Notes under the pieces: model-generated
The model's input: only the letters and a program-made list of their open reading frames with translations
Told to the model about the DNA's origin: nothing
Databases searched by the model: none
Translations under genes and position numbers: made by a program
Shown: piece by piece, positions 7,156 through 16,111 of the stretch
Numbering within the stretch: position 1 is the first letter of the stretch
Layout of the letters: the number at the start of each line of letters is the position of its first letter
DNA from: Pseudomonas sp. St316
Lineage (GTDB): Bacteria > Pseudomonadota > Gammaproteobacteria > Pseudomonadales > Pseudomonadaceae
DNA: 64,000 bases
Direction of reading: 5' to 3'
NCBI RefSeq assembly: GCF_018325905.1
Contig: NZ_AP021901.1
Location: 3,782,001 to 3,846,000 of the forward strand

Positions 7156-8042
7156 ACCAGACAGCGCCGAACCTCAAGACCTGGCTGACCCTCGGCCGTG
7201 TCTCCAACCTGCCCACGGTGTGGACCAACACCTTGGCCGCCGCCCTGCTTGCCAGCAGCGCCGGGGCCCTGGCACCACCGTCGTCCCTGGTGTGGATCCT
7301 GCTGTTGGCGGCACTGTCGCTGCTGTACCTGGCCGGCATGCTGTTGAACGACCTGTTGGACGCCAACTGGGACCAACAACACCACAACCCCCGCCCCATT
7401 ACCCTGGGCCTGGTCAGCCGCCAGCAAGTGCGACTGGCCACAGCGTTGTTGCTGGTGCTGGCAGCCGCCTCGCTGCTGGGCCTGAGCCGGTTGATCGAAC
7501 AGCCGCACTGGCTGCTGGGCAGCGCCACCCTGTTGGTGGGCTGCATTCTCGGTTACAACCTGCTGCACAAGAAATACGCCCACAGCGTCTGGCTGATGGG
7601 GGCCTGCCGCTCGGCGCTCTACCTCACCGCAGCGGGCAGTCTGGCGGCGCCACCCGAACCGATCTGGCTCTGCGCCATTTTGCTGGGCGTCTACATCAGC
7701 GGCCTGACCTACCTCGCCCGTCAGGAACACCGCAACCAACTGATCAGTCGCCTCCCCCTGCTCCTGATGCTGAGCCCACTGGCCTTGGCGATCTATGCAG
7801 GCAGCGCCTGGTTTTGGCCGGTGCTGCTGTTATGGCTTGGCTGGTTGGGCTGGCATTACTGGCACAACCTGGCCAACCCTCGGCAACGGCAGGTCCGCGC
7901 CTTTATCGGCGCTGGCCTGGCAGCCCTGCCGCTGTTCGATGCCCTGGTGCTGGCCGTGGCTGACCAGCCCTTGGGCAGCCTGTTATGTGTCCTGGTGTTT
8001 TTCCTGCTTCCTCATTTCCAACGCTGGATCAAACCCACATGA
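7152..8042 (+). CDS. eboC: EboC, UbiA-family prenyltransferase-like membrane protein
   Basis: This 296-residue polytopic protein has eight to nine hydrophobic helices. It carries the first UbiA aspartate motif (LLNDLLDANWDQ) on the expected cytoplasmic loop. At the place of the second Asp-rich motif it has TYLARQEHRN, so the usual DXXXD is missing. UbiA enzymes move prenyl groups onto aromatic or sugar acceptors at the membrane; whether this one still does is open. It starts inside the eboD stop (ATGA overlap) and itself overlaps eboA by four bases, so D, C and A are translationally coupled. Confidence 0.8.
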   Translation: MNQTAPNLKTWLTLGRVSNLPTVWTNTLAAALLASSAGALAPPSSLVWILLLAALSLLYLAGMLLNDLLDANWDQQHHNPRPITLGLVSRQQVRLATALLLVLAAASLLGLSRLIEQPHWLLGSATLLVGCILGYNLLHKKYAHSVWLMGACRSALYLTAAGSLAAPPEPIWLCAILLGVYISGLTYLARQEHRNQLISRLPLLLMLSPLALAIYAGSAWFWPVLLLWLGWLGWHYWHNLANPRQRQVRAFIGAGLAALPLFDALVLAVADQPLGSLLCVLVFFLLPHFQRWIKPT

Positions 8043-8812
8043 ACACGGACGTTACTGCAGCGGCATCGGCGGCCCTCGACATGCGCCACGACTGCCTGAA
8101 CGAACAACGCCAGCTTTTCATCGGCCAACTCGATGAAACCGAACGGCTGTGGTGGCATCAGGCACAGCAACAGCTTGCCCGATGCCCAGACGCCAACACC
8201 GCAGCGCTCATGAGCAGTCAATGCAAGCGCAACCTCAAGGAGCGTGCGCAACCGGGCAGCGACGGCTGGAGCAACGTTCAGCTGGCGCGGGCGTTGCTGC
8301 TGGCCCAGGTGCTGGAGCAGCAGCCCGCCGCCGGGCAAGTCCCCCTGCTGCACCAGTTGTTCCTGTGGGGCGACGACCAGGAAAAGGTCGCCACCTTGAA
8401 GGCCCTCGACTGGCTCGATAGTCGCGGGGTGTGCGTGGAGCTTGCACGCCAGGCCGGGCGCACCAGCAACAGCCAGGTGTTCGCCGCCCTCGCCCTGGAC
8501 ACGGCCTACCCGTCGCGTCACTACAACGAACAGGCCTTTAACCAACTGGTGTTGAAAGCGCTGGGCATGGGCCTCGATGTACGACGCCTGATCGGCCTGG
8601 CACAACGACAAAGCGTCACCCTCAACCAGTTGGCCCTCGACCTTTTGGACGAACAACTCGCCGCCGAACGAACGGTGTCCGCCGGACTGCCCCACGTGAT
8701 CGCCTTCGACCTGCTGAGCCCGGCGCAACGGCAGCGCCTGACCGGCCTGGGCCAGCAACAACGCTTGGCGGCGCAATGGCTCGAACACCTGGGCGACGCT
8801 TCGCTGAACTGA
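8039..8812 (+). CDS. eboA: EboA-domain protein
   Basis: This is a 257-residue, Leu/Ala/Gln-rich, probably all-helical soluble protein with no signal peptide. Recognisable features are LWGDDQEKVATLKALDWL and a run typical of HEAT-like helical repeats (TSNSQVFAALALDTAYPSRH). I place it as EboA from its size, helical repeat character and its position between the UbiA and TatD genes. ATG 8039 overlaps the eboC stop and lies 54 bases inside a longer frame whose earlier start would run into eboC. The biochemical role of EboA is unknown. Confidence 0.7.
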   Translation: MNTDVTAAASAALDMRHDCLNEQRQLFIGQLDETERLWWHQAQQQLARCPDANTAALMSSQCKRNLKERAQPGSDGWSNVQLARALLLAQVLEQQPAAGQVPLLHQLFLWGDDQEKVATLKALDWLDSRGVCVELARQAGRTSNSQVFAALALDTAYPSRHYNEQAFNQLVLKALGMGLDVRRLIGLAQRQSVTLNQLALDLLDEQLAAERTVSAGLPHVIAFDLLSPAQRQRLTGLGQQQRLAAQWLEHLGDASLN

Positions 8813-8849
8813 TGCCCCACCGCCCCCGCTTTTTTGACGAGGATTCACC

Positions 8850-9734
8850 ATGCTCAAGTACTTCGACCCGCATATCCACATGGTCAGCCGCACCACCGAC
8901 GACTACCAGAACATGGCGGCCGCCGGCATCACCGGGGTGATCGAGCCAGCCTTCTGGCAGGGCCAGGCCAGGACCAGCGTCGGCAGCTTCATCGACTATT
9001 TCGACACGTTGTTGGGCTGGGAACGTTTTCGCGCCAGCATGTTCGGCATCCATCATTTCTGCACCATTGGCCTGAACCCCAAGGAGGCCAATGACCTGTC
9101 GGTGGCCAATGAGGTGCTGGAGATTCTGCCGCGTTACCTGGTGAAAGACGGCGTGGTGGCGGTGGGTGAAATCGGCTACGACGACATCACCCCGGAAGAG
9201 GATCGCTTTCTCGCCGCCCAATTGGAGCTGGCCAAGCAATTCAATCTGCCAGTGCTGGTACACACCCCGCACCGCGACAAGATCGGTGGCACCAAGCGCA
9301 CGCTCGCCGTCATTCGCGAGGTCGGCATTGCCGAACAGCTGGTGATCATCGACCACCTCAACGAACTGACCCTGCCCCTGGTGCTGGACAGCGACTGCTG
9401 GCGCGGTCACTCCATCTACCCCAATACCAAAATGTCGGAACAGCGAATGGTCGCGCTGCTCCAGCAGTACGGCACGGAAAAAATGGTGGTCAACAGCGCG
9501 GCCGACTGGGGCATCAGCGACCCGCTCAAGGTGCCCAAGACCGGCCAGGCGATGCTGGCCGCTGGCTTCAGTGAAGCCCAGGTCGAACAAGTGCTGTTCC
9601 ACAACCCGGTGGACTTTTTTGCCCAGAGCGGCCAGCTGGACAAAGCCCTGGTCAGCACGCCCCTGCCCATCGATCAGCGGCGGCAGTGGCAGGACAACTC
9701 CGCCCTGCGGGGCCAGGAACCGGTGATCAAATGA
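8850..9734 (+). CDS. eboB: EboB, TatD-family metal-dependent hydrolase
   Basis: This 294-residue TIM-barrel hydrolase carries the amidohydrolase metal motifs: N-terminal FDPHIHM (HXH), VAVGEIGYDD (Glu ligand), LPVLVHTPHRD (His), VIIDHLNE (His) and a late NSAADWG (Asp). TatD relatives cleave nucleic acid or other phospho- or amide bonds, but EboB is a separate branch with unknown substrate. GACGAGG precedes ATG 8850. Its TGA overlaps the start of eboE. It is cytoplasmic, with no signal peptide. Confidence 0.85.
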   Translation: MLKYFDPHIHMVSRTTDDYQNMAAAGITGVIEPAFWQGQARTSVGSFIDYFDTLLGWERFRASMFGIHHFCTIGLNPKEANDLSVANEVLEILPRYLVKDGVVAVGEIGYDDITPEEDRFLAAQLELAKQFNLPVLVHTPHRDKIGGTKRTLAVIREVGIAEQLVIIDHLNELTLPLVLDSDCWRGHSIYPNTKMSEQRMVALLQQYGTEKMVVNSAADWGISDPLKVPKTGQAMLAAGFSEAQVEQVLFHNPVDFFAQSGQLDKALVSTPLPIDQRRQWQDNSALRGQEPVIK

Positions 9735-10960
9735 GTACCCGCACGGGTTGGACCGCCACGCAGATCGGCTATTGCAGCAACGTGCACCCGACCCATGACC
9801 TGGGCGGGCTGCGCGCATCCATCGAACGGCATTTCCAGACCGTACGCACACTGCGCGGGCTCGACATGCAGGACAGTGGATTGTGGATCAGCGCCCTCGC
9901 CGCCGCCGAACTCCAACAGGCGCCGACCCGTGCGGATTTTCTCGACCTATTGCAACGCAGCGGGCTACGCCTGACCTCGCTCAACGGCTTTCCCTACGGT
10001 CAATTTCACCAGGGCGCGGTGAAAGCCGACGTCTACCTGCCCAACTGGGCCGATCCGCAGCGGCTGGTGTACAGCCTGGACCTGGCTCGATTTCTCGCCC
10101 AGGCCCTGCCAGCAGACTGTGCCCAGGGGGTGATCTCCAGCCTGCCGCTGGGCTATGCCGCCCACTGGAGCCCGACGCTGCAGCAGCGTGCCGAACATCA
10201 ACTGCGCGAGCTCACTGCCGGGTTGGCTCGGCTGCAACAGGAGACGGGCAAGAAGATCGTGGTCTGCCTGGAGATGGAGCCCGATTGCGTGCTGGAAAAC
10301 ACCGACCAGGCCATCGCCTTCTTTCGCCACTGGCAAGCCACGGACCCGCACCATGAACACCTGGCGCTGTGCTTTGACGTTTGCCACCAGGCCGTGATGT
10401 TCGAAGACTGCTATCAATCACTGGACCGGTTGCGTCAGGCCAAGGTCCCCATCGGCAAGATCCAGCTATCCAATGCATTGATTTGCCACCTGCCTGAGGA
10501 CGAGCACCGGCGCGAACAGGTGCTCAAGACATTGAGCGGTTTTGCCGAGCCCACCTACCTGCATCAAGTGAAGGCCCGCGATGGGCAGCATCGGTTATCG
10601 GCCTGGACGGACCTCCCCGCGGCCCTGGATGATTGTGAGCAGAACCGCGCCTCTCATCCCGAACTGAGGATTCACTTCCACATTCCGCTGTTCAGCGAAC
10701 AGCTGCTGCTGCCCGAACTCAGCGGCAGCCAGATTGCCCTGTCGCAAACTTTCGACTTTTTGGCCGACCATGGGGATTTTCGCCCCGTACTGGAAGTGGA
10801 AACCTACAGCTGGGGCGTCCTGCCCAGCCAGCTACGGCCCACGACCGAGCACGCCCAACTCCAGGGCATCGCGGCGGAGTTGCATTGGGTCGAGGATCAG
10901 TTGCAGCAGCGCGGCTTGCTGCAAGGTCAAGCGCTGAAGGCTCATGCCCATGCGCTCTGA
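9731..10960 (+). CDS. eboE: EboE, xylose-isomerase-like TIM-barrel protein
   Basis: This 409-residue protein is of the sugar phosphate isomerase/epimerase (AP endonuclease 2) fold. The barrel is suggested by LTSLNGFPYGQFH, KKIVVCLEMEPDCVLENT, LCFDVCHQAVMFED, IGKIQLSNAL and VLEVETYSWGVLP, which supply the usual Glu, Asp and His ligand positions after strands. The N-terminus TGWTATQIGYCSNVHPTHDL is characteristic of EboE. ATG 9731 overlaps the eboB stop by four bases, and the C-terminus overlaps eboF by 17 bases. The substrate is unknown; an isomerisation of a cyclised sugar made by EboD would fit the pathway but is inference. Confidence 0.85.
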   Translation: MSTRTGWTATQIGYCSNVHPTHDLGGLRASIERHFQTVRTLRGLDMQDSGLWISALAAAELQQAPTRADFLDLLQRSGLRLTSLNGFPYGQFHQGAVKADVYLPNWADPQRLVYSLDLARFLAQALPADCAQGVISSLPLGYAAHWSPTLQQRAEHQLRELTAGLARLQQETGKKIVVCLEMEPDCVLENTDQAIAFFRHWQATDPHHEHLALCFDVCHQAVMFEDCYQSLDRLRQAKVPIGKIQLSNALICHLPEDEHRREQVLKTLSGFAEPTYLHQVKARDGQHRLSAWTDLPAALDDCEQNRASHPELRIHFHIPLFSEQLLLPELSGSQIALSQTFDFLADHGDFRPVLEVETYSWGVLPSQLRPTTEHAQLQGIAAELHWVEDQLQQRGLLQGQALKAHAHAL

Positions 10961-12395
10961 TCCTGCGCGCCAGCCGCTGCTGCTGATCAACGTGGTCGGC
11001 CTGACCCCCGCGCTGCTGGGTGCCGCGACGCCCTGCATCAATGCCCTGTTGAAAACGGCCAAGATGGCCACGTTGCAACCGGTGTTCCCGGCGGTCACCT
11101 CGACCGTGCAGGCTTCGATCCTCACGGGACAGCCACCGTCGGAACACGGCATTGTCGGTAACGGCTGGTATTTTCGCGATCAGGCCGAAGTGCGTTTCTG
11201 GCTGCAACCCAACGCCCTGATCCAGGGGGAGAAAGTCTGGCAGACACTCAAGCGTCAGTACCCCGGGTTTCGCTGCAGCCAGTTGTTCTGGTGGTACAAC
11301 ATGTATGCCGACGTGGACGCCGCCATTACCCCACGGCCGCATTATCCAGCCGACGGTCGCAAGATGTTCGGCCTGTATTCGACGCCGGCCTGGTTGCACG
11401 AGCATATCGAACAGCAAATCGGCGAGTTTCCCTTTCCGAGCTTCTGGGGCCCGGCGGCCGGAATCGCCTCGAGCCGCTGGATCGTCGACTGCGCCATCGC
11501 CGAATTCCAGCTCAGTCGACCCGACCTGCAGTTGATCTATCTGCCCCACCTCGACTACAGCCTGCAACGCCTGGGGCCCGATCACCCGTCGATTGCCGAC
11601 GAGGTACGGGCCATCGACAGTGAGGTCGGACGTCTGCTGGACTTTGCCCAGGCGCAAGGCGCGGCAGTGATGCTGCTGTCTGAATACGGGATCGAAGCCG
11701 TCACCCAATCCGTTTCCATCAACCGGTTGTTGCGTACCGAGGGCTTGTTGCAGGTACGCCAATCGCTGACGTGGGAATTACTCGATCCCGGTGCCAGTGC
11801 CGCGTTTGCCGTGGCCGATCATCAGGTCGCACACATCTACGTTAAACAGGCGCGCGACATACCTCGCGTCAAGGCGCTGCTGCAACGCCAGGCCGGCATC
11901 GAGCAGGTACTGGATAAAGCCGAACAACAGGCCTGGCAACTGGATCATCCCCGCAGCGGCGAGCTGGTGGCCGTGGCCGCCGCCGGTTACTGGTTCGATT
12001 ACTACTACTGGCTCGACGAGCGCAAGGCCCCCGACTTTGCCCGCACCGTGGACATCCATCGCAAGCCAGGCTACGACCCACTCGAACTGTTCATCGACCC
12101 GGCCATTCGCTTCCCGAAATTGAAAGTGGCGCGCCGCCTGCTTCAGAAAAAACTCGGCTTTCGCTACTACATGGACCTGATTCCGCTGGACACCCGCCTG
12201 GTCCGCGGCAGCCACGGACGGCTGCCCACGAGCGAGAAAACCGGCCCGCTGCTCATCACCAATTGTGATCTGTCGTTGCCGCAGCACCTTGCGGCCACGG
12301 CGGTGAAGCAACTGCTCCTGGAACACTTCCGGGGGCGCCCTCATGCCGATACGGCGAATGCCAAGGAGCTTCCATGCGGCGAGCCATTTCCATAA
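10944..12395 (+). CDS. eboF: EboF, nucleotide pyrophosphatase/phosphodiesterase-like (alkaline phosphatase superfamily)
   Basis: The protein has 483 residues. FPAVTSTVQASILTGQPPSE followed by HGIVGNGWYF is the NPP-type nucleophile region (Thr nucleophile, then H-G-I-V-G-N). YLPHLDYSLQRLGPDH and LLSEYGIE supply later metal ligands, and RGSHGRLP a final His. There is no clear signal peptide, so it is probably cytoplasmic unlike many relatives. ATG 10944 overlaps the eboE stop; ATG 10950 is an alternative. It closes the conserved D-C-A-B-E-F set and overlaps the next gene by 22 bases, which shows that the downstream genes belong to the same transcript. Confidence 0.85.
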   Translation: MPMRSDPARQPLLLINVVGLTPALLGAATPCINALLKTAKMATLQPVFPAVTSTVQASILTGQPPSEHGIVGNGWYFRDQAEVRFWLQPNALIQGEKVWQTLKRQYPGFRCSQLFWWYNMYADVDAAITPRPHYPADGRKMFGLYSTPAWLHEHIEQQIGEFPFPSFWGPAAGIASSRWIVDCAIAEFQLSRPDLQLIYLPHLDYSLQRLGPDHPSIADEVRAIDSEVGRLLDFAQAQGAAVMLLSEYGIEAVTQSVSINRLLRTEGLLQVRQSLTWELLDPGASAAFAVADHQVAHIYVKQARDIPRVKALLQRQAGIEQVLDKAEQQAWQLDHPRSGELVAVAAAGYWFDYYYWLDERKAPDFARTVDIHRKPGYDPLELFIDPAIRFPKLKVARRLLQKKLGFRYYMDLIPLDTRLVRGSHGRLPTSEKTGPLLITNCDLSLPQHLAATAVKQLLLEHFRGRPHADTANAKELPCGEPFP

Positions 12396-13516
12396 CTGTT
12401 CTCAGTGCCCTGGCCGGTTTGGCCCAGGCACAGGACACCAACAACTTCGACTGCAACAACTTCCTGCAGTTTGGAGCAGACATCAACCAGACCCGGACCG
12501 CGTTTGCCCAGAGTCCCGAGACCATGGCCTGGAACTGGTTCGTCTGTTTGAACCAACCCAGCACCGCGCAAAGCAGCAATCTCGTGTGGGAGTTGATGAA
12601 GCCTTCGGACCAGGTCTACCTGCCCAACGGCGCGCCACCGGGCACCTATGACAGCTCCGCGGCGCTCCCGGCCGCGGTGGTGACGCAAGCCAAGGCACAA
12701 GGCATGAACCTGTCCCGATCCTTCCATAACATCAATGCCACCCAACAGGTCGATGGCTTGATCCTGCAAATGGGCGGTGCCGTGCCCGACGCCCAACAGG
12801 GCAACCCGGTACGTTTTCAATTGCTGATGGGCAAGGACACGTTCGATTACATCGTGAACAAGCAGGTCTACAACGTGAATGGCCAGGCCGCCCTGGCCAA
12901 CGACCTGAACTTTCCACCCACCGCCTGGGAGTTGAAAGCCGCGTGGCTGTGGATCGGCACGGACACGACCTACCGACAAACCCTGGTGAACGATGGCTAC
13001 TACATTGCCCAGGCCTACTACCAGCAGAAGGACGGTACTTACCAGGTCGGCTATGTGGCATTGAGCGGTCTGCATGTCGTCAACAAACTGAACGCCAACT
13101 GGGTCTGGACCACCTTCGAAAACGTCAACAACAGTAAATACACCGTCACCAATGCCGCCCCGCCTGCGCCGATGACCAACACCACGGGGCCGACGCCGGC
13201 CGCCAAGCCGGTGAATGCCAGCTTCCAGGCCAATAACCCGACCCTGTCGAAGTACGAGTTGATCGGGGTCGAGTTCCAACCCATCACCCAGGTACTGGCC
13301 AACTCACAATTGGAATCGGCGTTCCAGAACACCTCGTCCTGCCTGGCCTGCCACGGCACCGCCGCCTACTCGAACGACAAAGGCTACTTCAATTTCGCTC
13401 TGAACCAGGGGGGCGGCATCGTCTATCCCACCACCCCGCTGCCGCCCTCGGCATTCGATGGCTACAAAAAACTGGACTTTGTCTGGTCGCTGAAACGCGC
13501 CCAGTGGCAACGCTAA
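12374..13516 (+). CDS. Secreted single-heme cytochrome-like protein, paralogue A
   Basis: A Sec signal peptide (MRRAISITVLSALAGLAQA) is followed by about 360 residues with one C-terminal heme-binding CXXCH (SSCLACHGT, near residue 326). Conserved Trp-rich blocks such as ETMAWNWFVCLNQP and PPTAWELKAAWLWIG recur in the second paralogue at 17052-18356. AAGGAG lies five bases before ATG 12374, inside the end of eboF. It should be a periplasmic or extracellular c-type heme protein, so an electron donor, acceptor or oxidative enzyme. It precedes a large partner gene by ten bases. Related genes are usually called only cytochrome c family proteins. Confidence 0.75.
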   Translation: MRRAISITVLSALAGLAQAQDTNNFDCNNFLQFGADINQTRTAFAQSPETMAWNWFVCLNQPSTAQSSNLVWELMKPSDQVYLPNGAPPGTYDSSAALPAAVVTQAKAQGMNLSRSFHNINATQQVDGLILQMGGAVPDAQQGNPVRFQLLMGKDTFDYIVNKQVYNVNGQAALANDLNFPPTAWELKAAWLWIGTDTTYRQTLVNDGYYIAQAYYQQKDGTYQVGYVALSGLHVVNKLNANWVWTTFENVNNSKYTVTNAAPPAPMTNTTGPTPAAKPVNASFQANNPTLSKYELIGVEFQPITQVLANSQLESAFQNTSSCLACHGTAAYSNDKGYFNFALNQGGGIVYPTTPLPPSAFDGYKKLDFVWSLKRAQWQR

Positions 13517-13526
13517 GGAGCATGAC

Positions 13527-15911
13527 ATGAGCGTATTGAATTTTCCCCGTATCTACCTCAACGGCCATATGTTCTGGAACCCACCAACGGCCAACAACAA
13601 CGACGTGTTTCCGCTGTATGACGCGGTCAACGCGGACATCAACTGGCCGTTCATGAGCCACTTCGATATCAACGCCACGAACGCCCCCACCCTACTGATG
13701 CCCTGGGCCATCAAGCCCCTGAAAAAGGAAGATCTGCCGATCTATGTGCTGCAGGTGCCGACCAATGCCAACCCGAAAACCTACCCGTACATGCCCGCCG
13801 AATGGGATCTGTTTGGCGACAATGCCTGCGGCACGGTGAGCTACAAAGGCACTCGTTCAACGATCATTGGTGGCGAGCTGCAGGCCAACACCTACATCAC
13901 CGAGGATGCACTGATCGGCAGGGACTACCAACTGCTTGGCAATCCCTTTGGCAGCAACACCCCGACGGCAGCGCGCTTCGTGGACGTCAGCCCATGGCAG
14001 AACACCTTCACCGCATTGTATTTCGACAAGCTGATGCTGGGCGATGCCACCTGTGGCCTGACCCTCAATCGGCAGTATCGGATGATGGACCGGTTCCTGA
14101 ATTTCAATTGGGGCGCCTTCGGTGGCCTGGTGTATGTCACCACCACCTGGCAATCGTGCTTTCCCCAGGAGAATCTGGAATGGGTCATCGGCGACTCGGC
14201 GCTGCTCAGTAACCTTCAGCAGCAGATGAAGCTGCAAGGAGCAAAGGGCCTGATGTTCAGGTTCTCCACCTACCTGACCTGCTACGACAGAAACGGTGTT
14301 TTCAACGACTTTCCATACGTCAACACCCGCTCCAACGCCCCCTCGGATACGGATCGCCTGCAAGCGATGTATCAGAAGGGCCTGGACAACGTTTCCGGTA
14401 TTTTCTTCAACCCCGCCTACAGCCGCACCGCCGCTACACTGGGCCTCTGGTTCGCTGACGAATACCCGACCGCCCCCGCCGGCCTGCGCCTGGTGCCCGT
14501 CGCCCCCGTGCCGCTCATTCAAATGAACCCACCTCGTGATGTCGCACCGGCCAAACTGGGTGTAGTGTCGGCCCAAGTCACCGGGAACACCCTGTCGTTG
14601 GATCTGACCAATACCTTCCCGTTCTATCCGGTGGACCCCACCGCGCCTATCCTGACCGCAGAAAAATTCCAGGCTGGCGACTACCAATTGGGTGTACGCG
14701 AGGGTGATCAATTCACTCCGGTGGCCGACTTCGGCTACGAGCAGTACCGCCAGTCCGCCTTCGATGAACGCTCGGGCCTGCTGGACTTCGCACTCAACGA
14801 CGACAAAGTGAAGGCCTTGCAGTCGGGTACATTGGAACTGCAACGCAAGAGCCCGGCTCCGGCCACACCGGTGACCGCCGCCGCCCAACAGACCTGGACC
14901 GCCGAGGTCATAGAAAGCGGCAGTTTCATCGACGTGGGCGACCACAAGACACTGACCATCATGGTGCAGAAAAATGGTCAGCCGGCGGCCAATACCACGC
15001 TGTGGGTGGCGGAATACGGCAACCCCTACATGGTGACCACCAGCGACTACTACTTGGCGTTCAGTAATGCGGCCAACTTCACGCTGTTCTACAACGATCC
15101 GACAGACCTCAACCTGAACCATGCCAATCTGCCGCAGTTCAAAGGTGCGCCCTCAGTATCGAACTACCTGGCCACTGGCAGCGGCCGCCGGCTTACCGCC
15201 CTGCAAAACGTGCATCGCCCGGCCAGCACCCCGGTCGGATACCAGGACTTCCTCAACGGCGAGAGCAAACCGATTGCGGTCAATTTGCGCCCTTGCCTGG
15301 CATTCGACGCTGGGGTCTACGTCACCGGGACACTGGACGACTACCACGCCACCCAGGTGGATTACGCCTATGTAACGACCACCACCGACGCCAATGGCAT
15401 CGCCCAGGTGAGTTTCAGGGCCGTGGCCCCGGGCTTCCCGACCTTGCGTTTTTTCGTCAAGGAAGGCGACAGCGACCCGGTCATCCCCTTCAGTTTCCCG
15501 CTGCCCCAAGCCTACATCGACTTCCTCGCCCCGCTCCGCGTTCTGCCCTTGGACGTGCAGCTGCAACAGGACTTCATCAACTACTGGAACACCGTCTACA
15601 AGGATCAGAACGCCGCCACGCAGCTGTGGGAGGGCTTCCTCTACCCACGCATCCTGCAGACCTTCTATTACCTGTACCCCATCATGAACAAGTACATGCC
15701 GCTCAACTCCCAGGCCCGAGTGGAAGGCGCCATCGACCAACTGATCGTGCTGATCAGCAAGCCCTACCAGGAGGAAAGCACGCTCTCGATGCCCATCACC
15801 CGTGACATGTCCCAGAGCCGCCGTGCGGTATTGGAGCTGTGGGCCAACAAGCTGGTGAAGCGCAACTATCCGCCACAACAACTCAAGATGAGCGATTACG
15901 ACAACCTCTGA
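13527..15911 (+). CDS. Large beta-rich protein of unknown function, paralogue A (794 residues)
   Basis: I do not recognise a characterised family. The protein starts LNFPRIYLNGHMFWNPPTAN with no signal peptide, and is rich in aromatic residues, Asn and Thr, suggesting a multi-domain beta structure. Around residues 470-560 an Ig-like stretch (TWTAEVIESGSFIDVGDHKT) can be seen. The last 100 residues (FLYPRILQTFYYLYPIMNKY, then MPLNSQ, then SQSRRAVLELW) correspond to the end of paralogue B at 18360-20177, which defines a shared C-terminal domain. TAAGGAG precedes ATG 13527. Pairing with a secreted heme protein in both copies suggests a two-component unit. Location is unclear without a signal peptide. 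Confidence 0.7.
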   Translation: MSVLNFPRIYLNGHMFWNPPTANNNDVFPLYDAVNADINWPFMSHFDINATNAPTLLMPWAIKPLKKEDLPIYVLQVPTNANPKTYPYMPAEWDLFGDNACGTVSYKGTRSTIIGGELQANTYITEDALIGRDYQLLGNPFGSNTPTAARFVDVSPWQNTFTALYFDKLMLGDATCGLTLNRQYRMMDRFLNFNWGAFGGLVYVTTTWQSCFPQENLEWVIGDSALLSNLQQQMKLQGAKGLMFRFSTYLTCYDRNGVFNDFPYVNTRSNAPSDTDRLQAMYQKGLDNVSGIFFNPAYSRTAATLGLWFADEYPTAPAGLRLVPVAPVPLIQMNPPRDVAPAKLGVVSAQVTGNTLSLDLTNTFPFYPVDPTAPILTAEKFQAGDYQLGVREGDQFTPVADFGYEQYRQSAFDERSGLLDFALNDDKVKALQSGTLELQRKSPAPATPVTAAAQQTWTAEVIESGSFIDVGDHKTLTIMVQKNGQPAANTTLWVAEYGNPYMVTTSDYYLAFSNAANFTLFYNDPTDLNLNHANLPQFKGAPSVSNYLATGSGRRLTALQNVHRPASTPVGYQDFLNGESKPIAVNLRPCLAFDAGVYVTGTLDDYHATQVDYAYVTTTTDANGIAQVSFRAVAPGFPTLRFFVKEGDSDPVIPFSFPLPQAYIDFLAPLRVLPLDVQLQQDFINYWNTVYKDQNAATQLWEGFLYPRILQTFYYLYPIMNKYMPLNSQARVEGAIDQLIVLISKPYQEESTLSMPITRDMSQSRRAVLELWANKLVKRNYPPQQLKMSDYDNL

Positions 15912-15945
15912 CCGTAATGCTGCTACCCAAGGAGGATGAACCACT

Positions 15946-16050
15946 GTGGGAGCGAGCTTGTGTGGGAGCTGAGCTTGCTCGCGATGAAGGCGCCTCGGTC
16001 TTTCGAATGACCGCGTTATCGTTCATCGCGAGCAAGCTTTGCTCCCACAG
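15946..16050. repeat. REP doublet inside the operon, left half partly duplicated
   Basis: The right half ends in the normal inverted REP (catcgcgagcaagctttgct, then cccac). The left half has GTGGGAGCGAGCTTG immediately followed by a second TGTGGGAGCTGAGCTTGC, so part of the REP is repeated. It lies in the 200-base gap between two operon genes and could form a strong mRNA stem that changes stability or expression between the two halves. Confidence 0.75.
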
Positions 16051-16111
16051 GCTCTCACCGGATCTCACCGGCCCCCACAGTGTCACTCGGTACTTTTCAA
16101 AGGAATGACCT

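Noticed and set aside
13857..15122. 421-residue antisense frame opposite the 794-residue gene
   Set aside because: Plus-strand frame is full length, in operon and has AAGGAG upstream; the antisense one has none.
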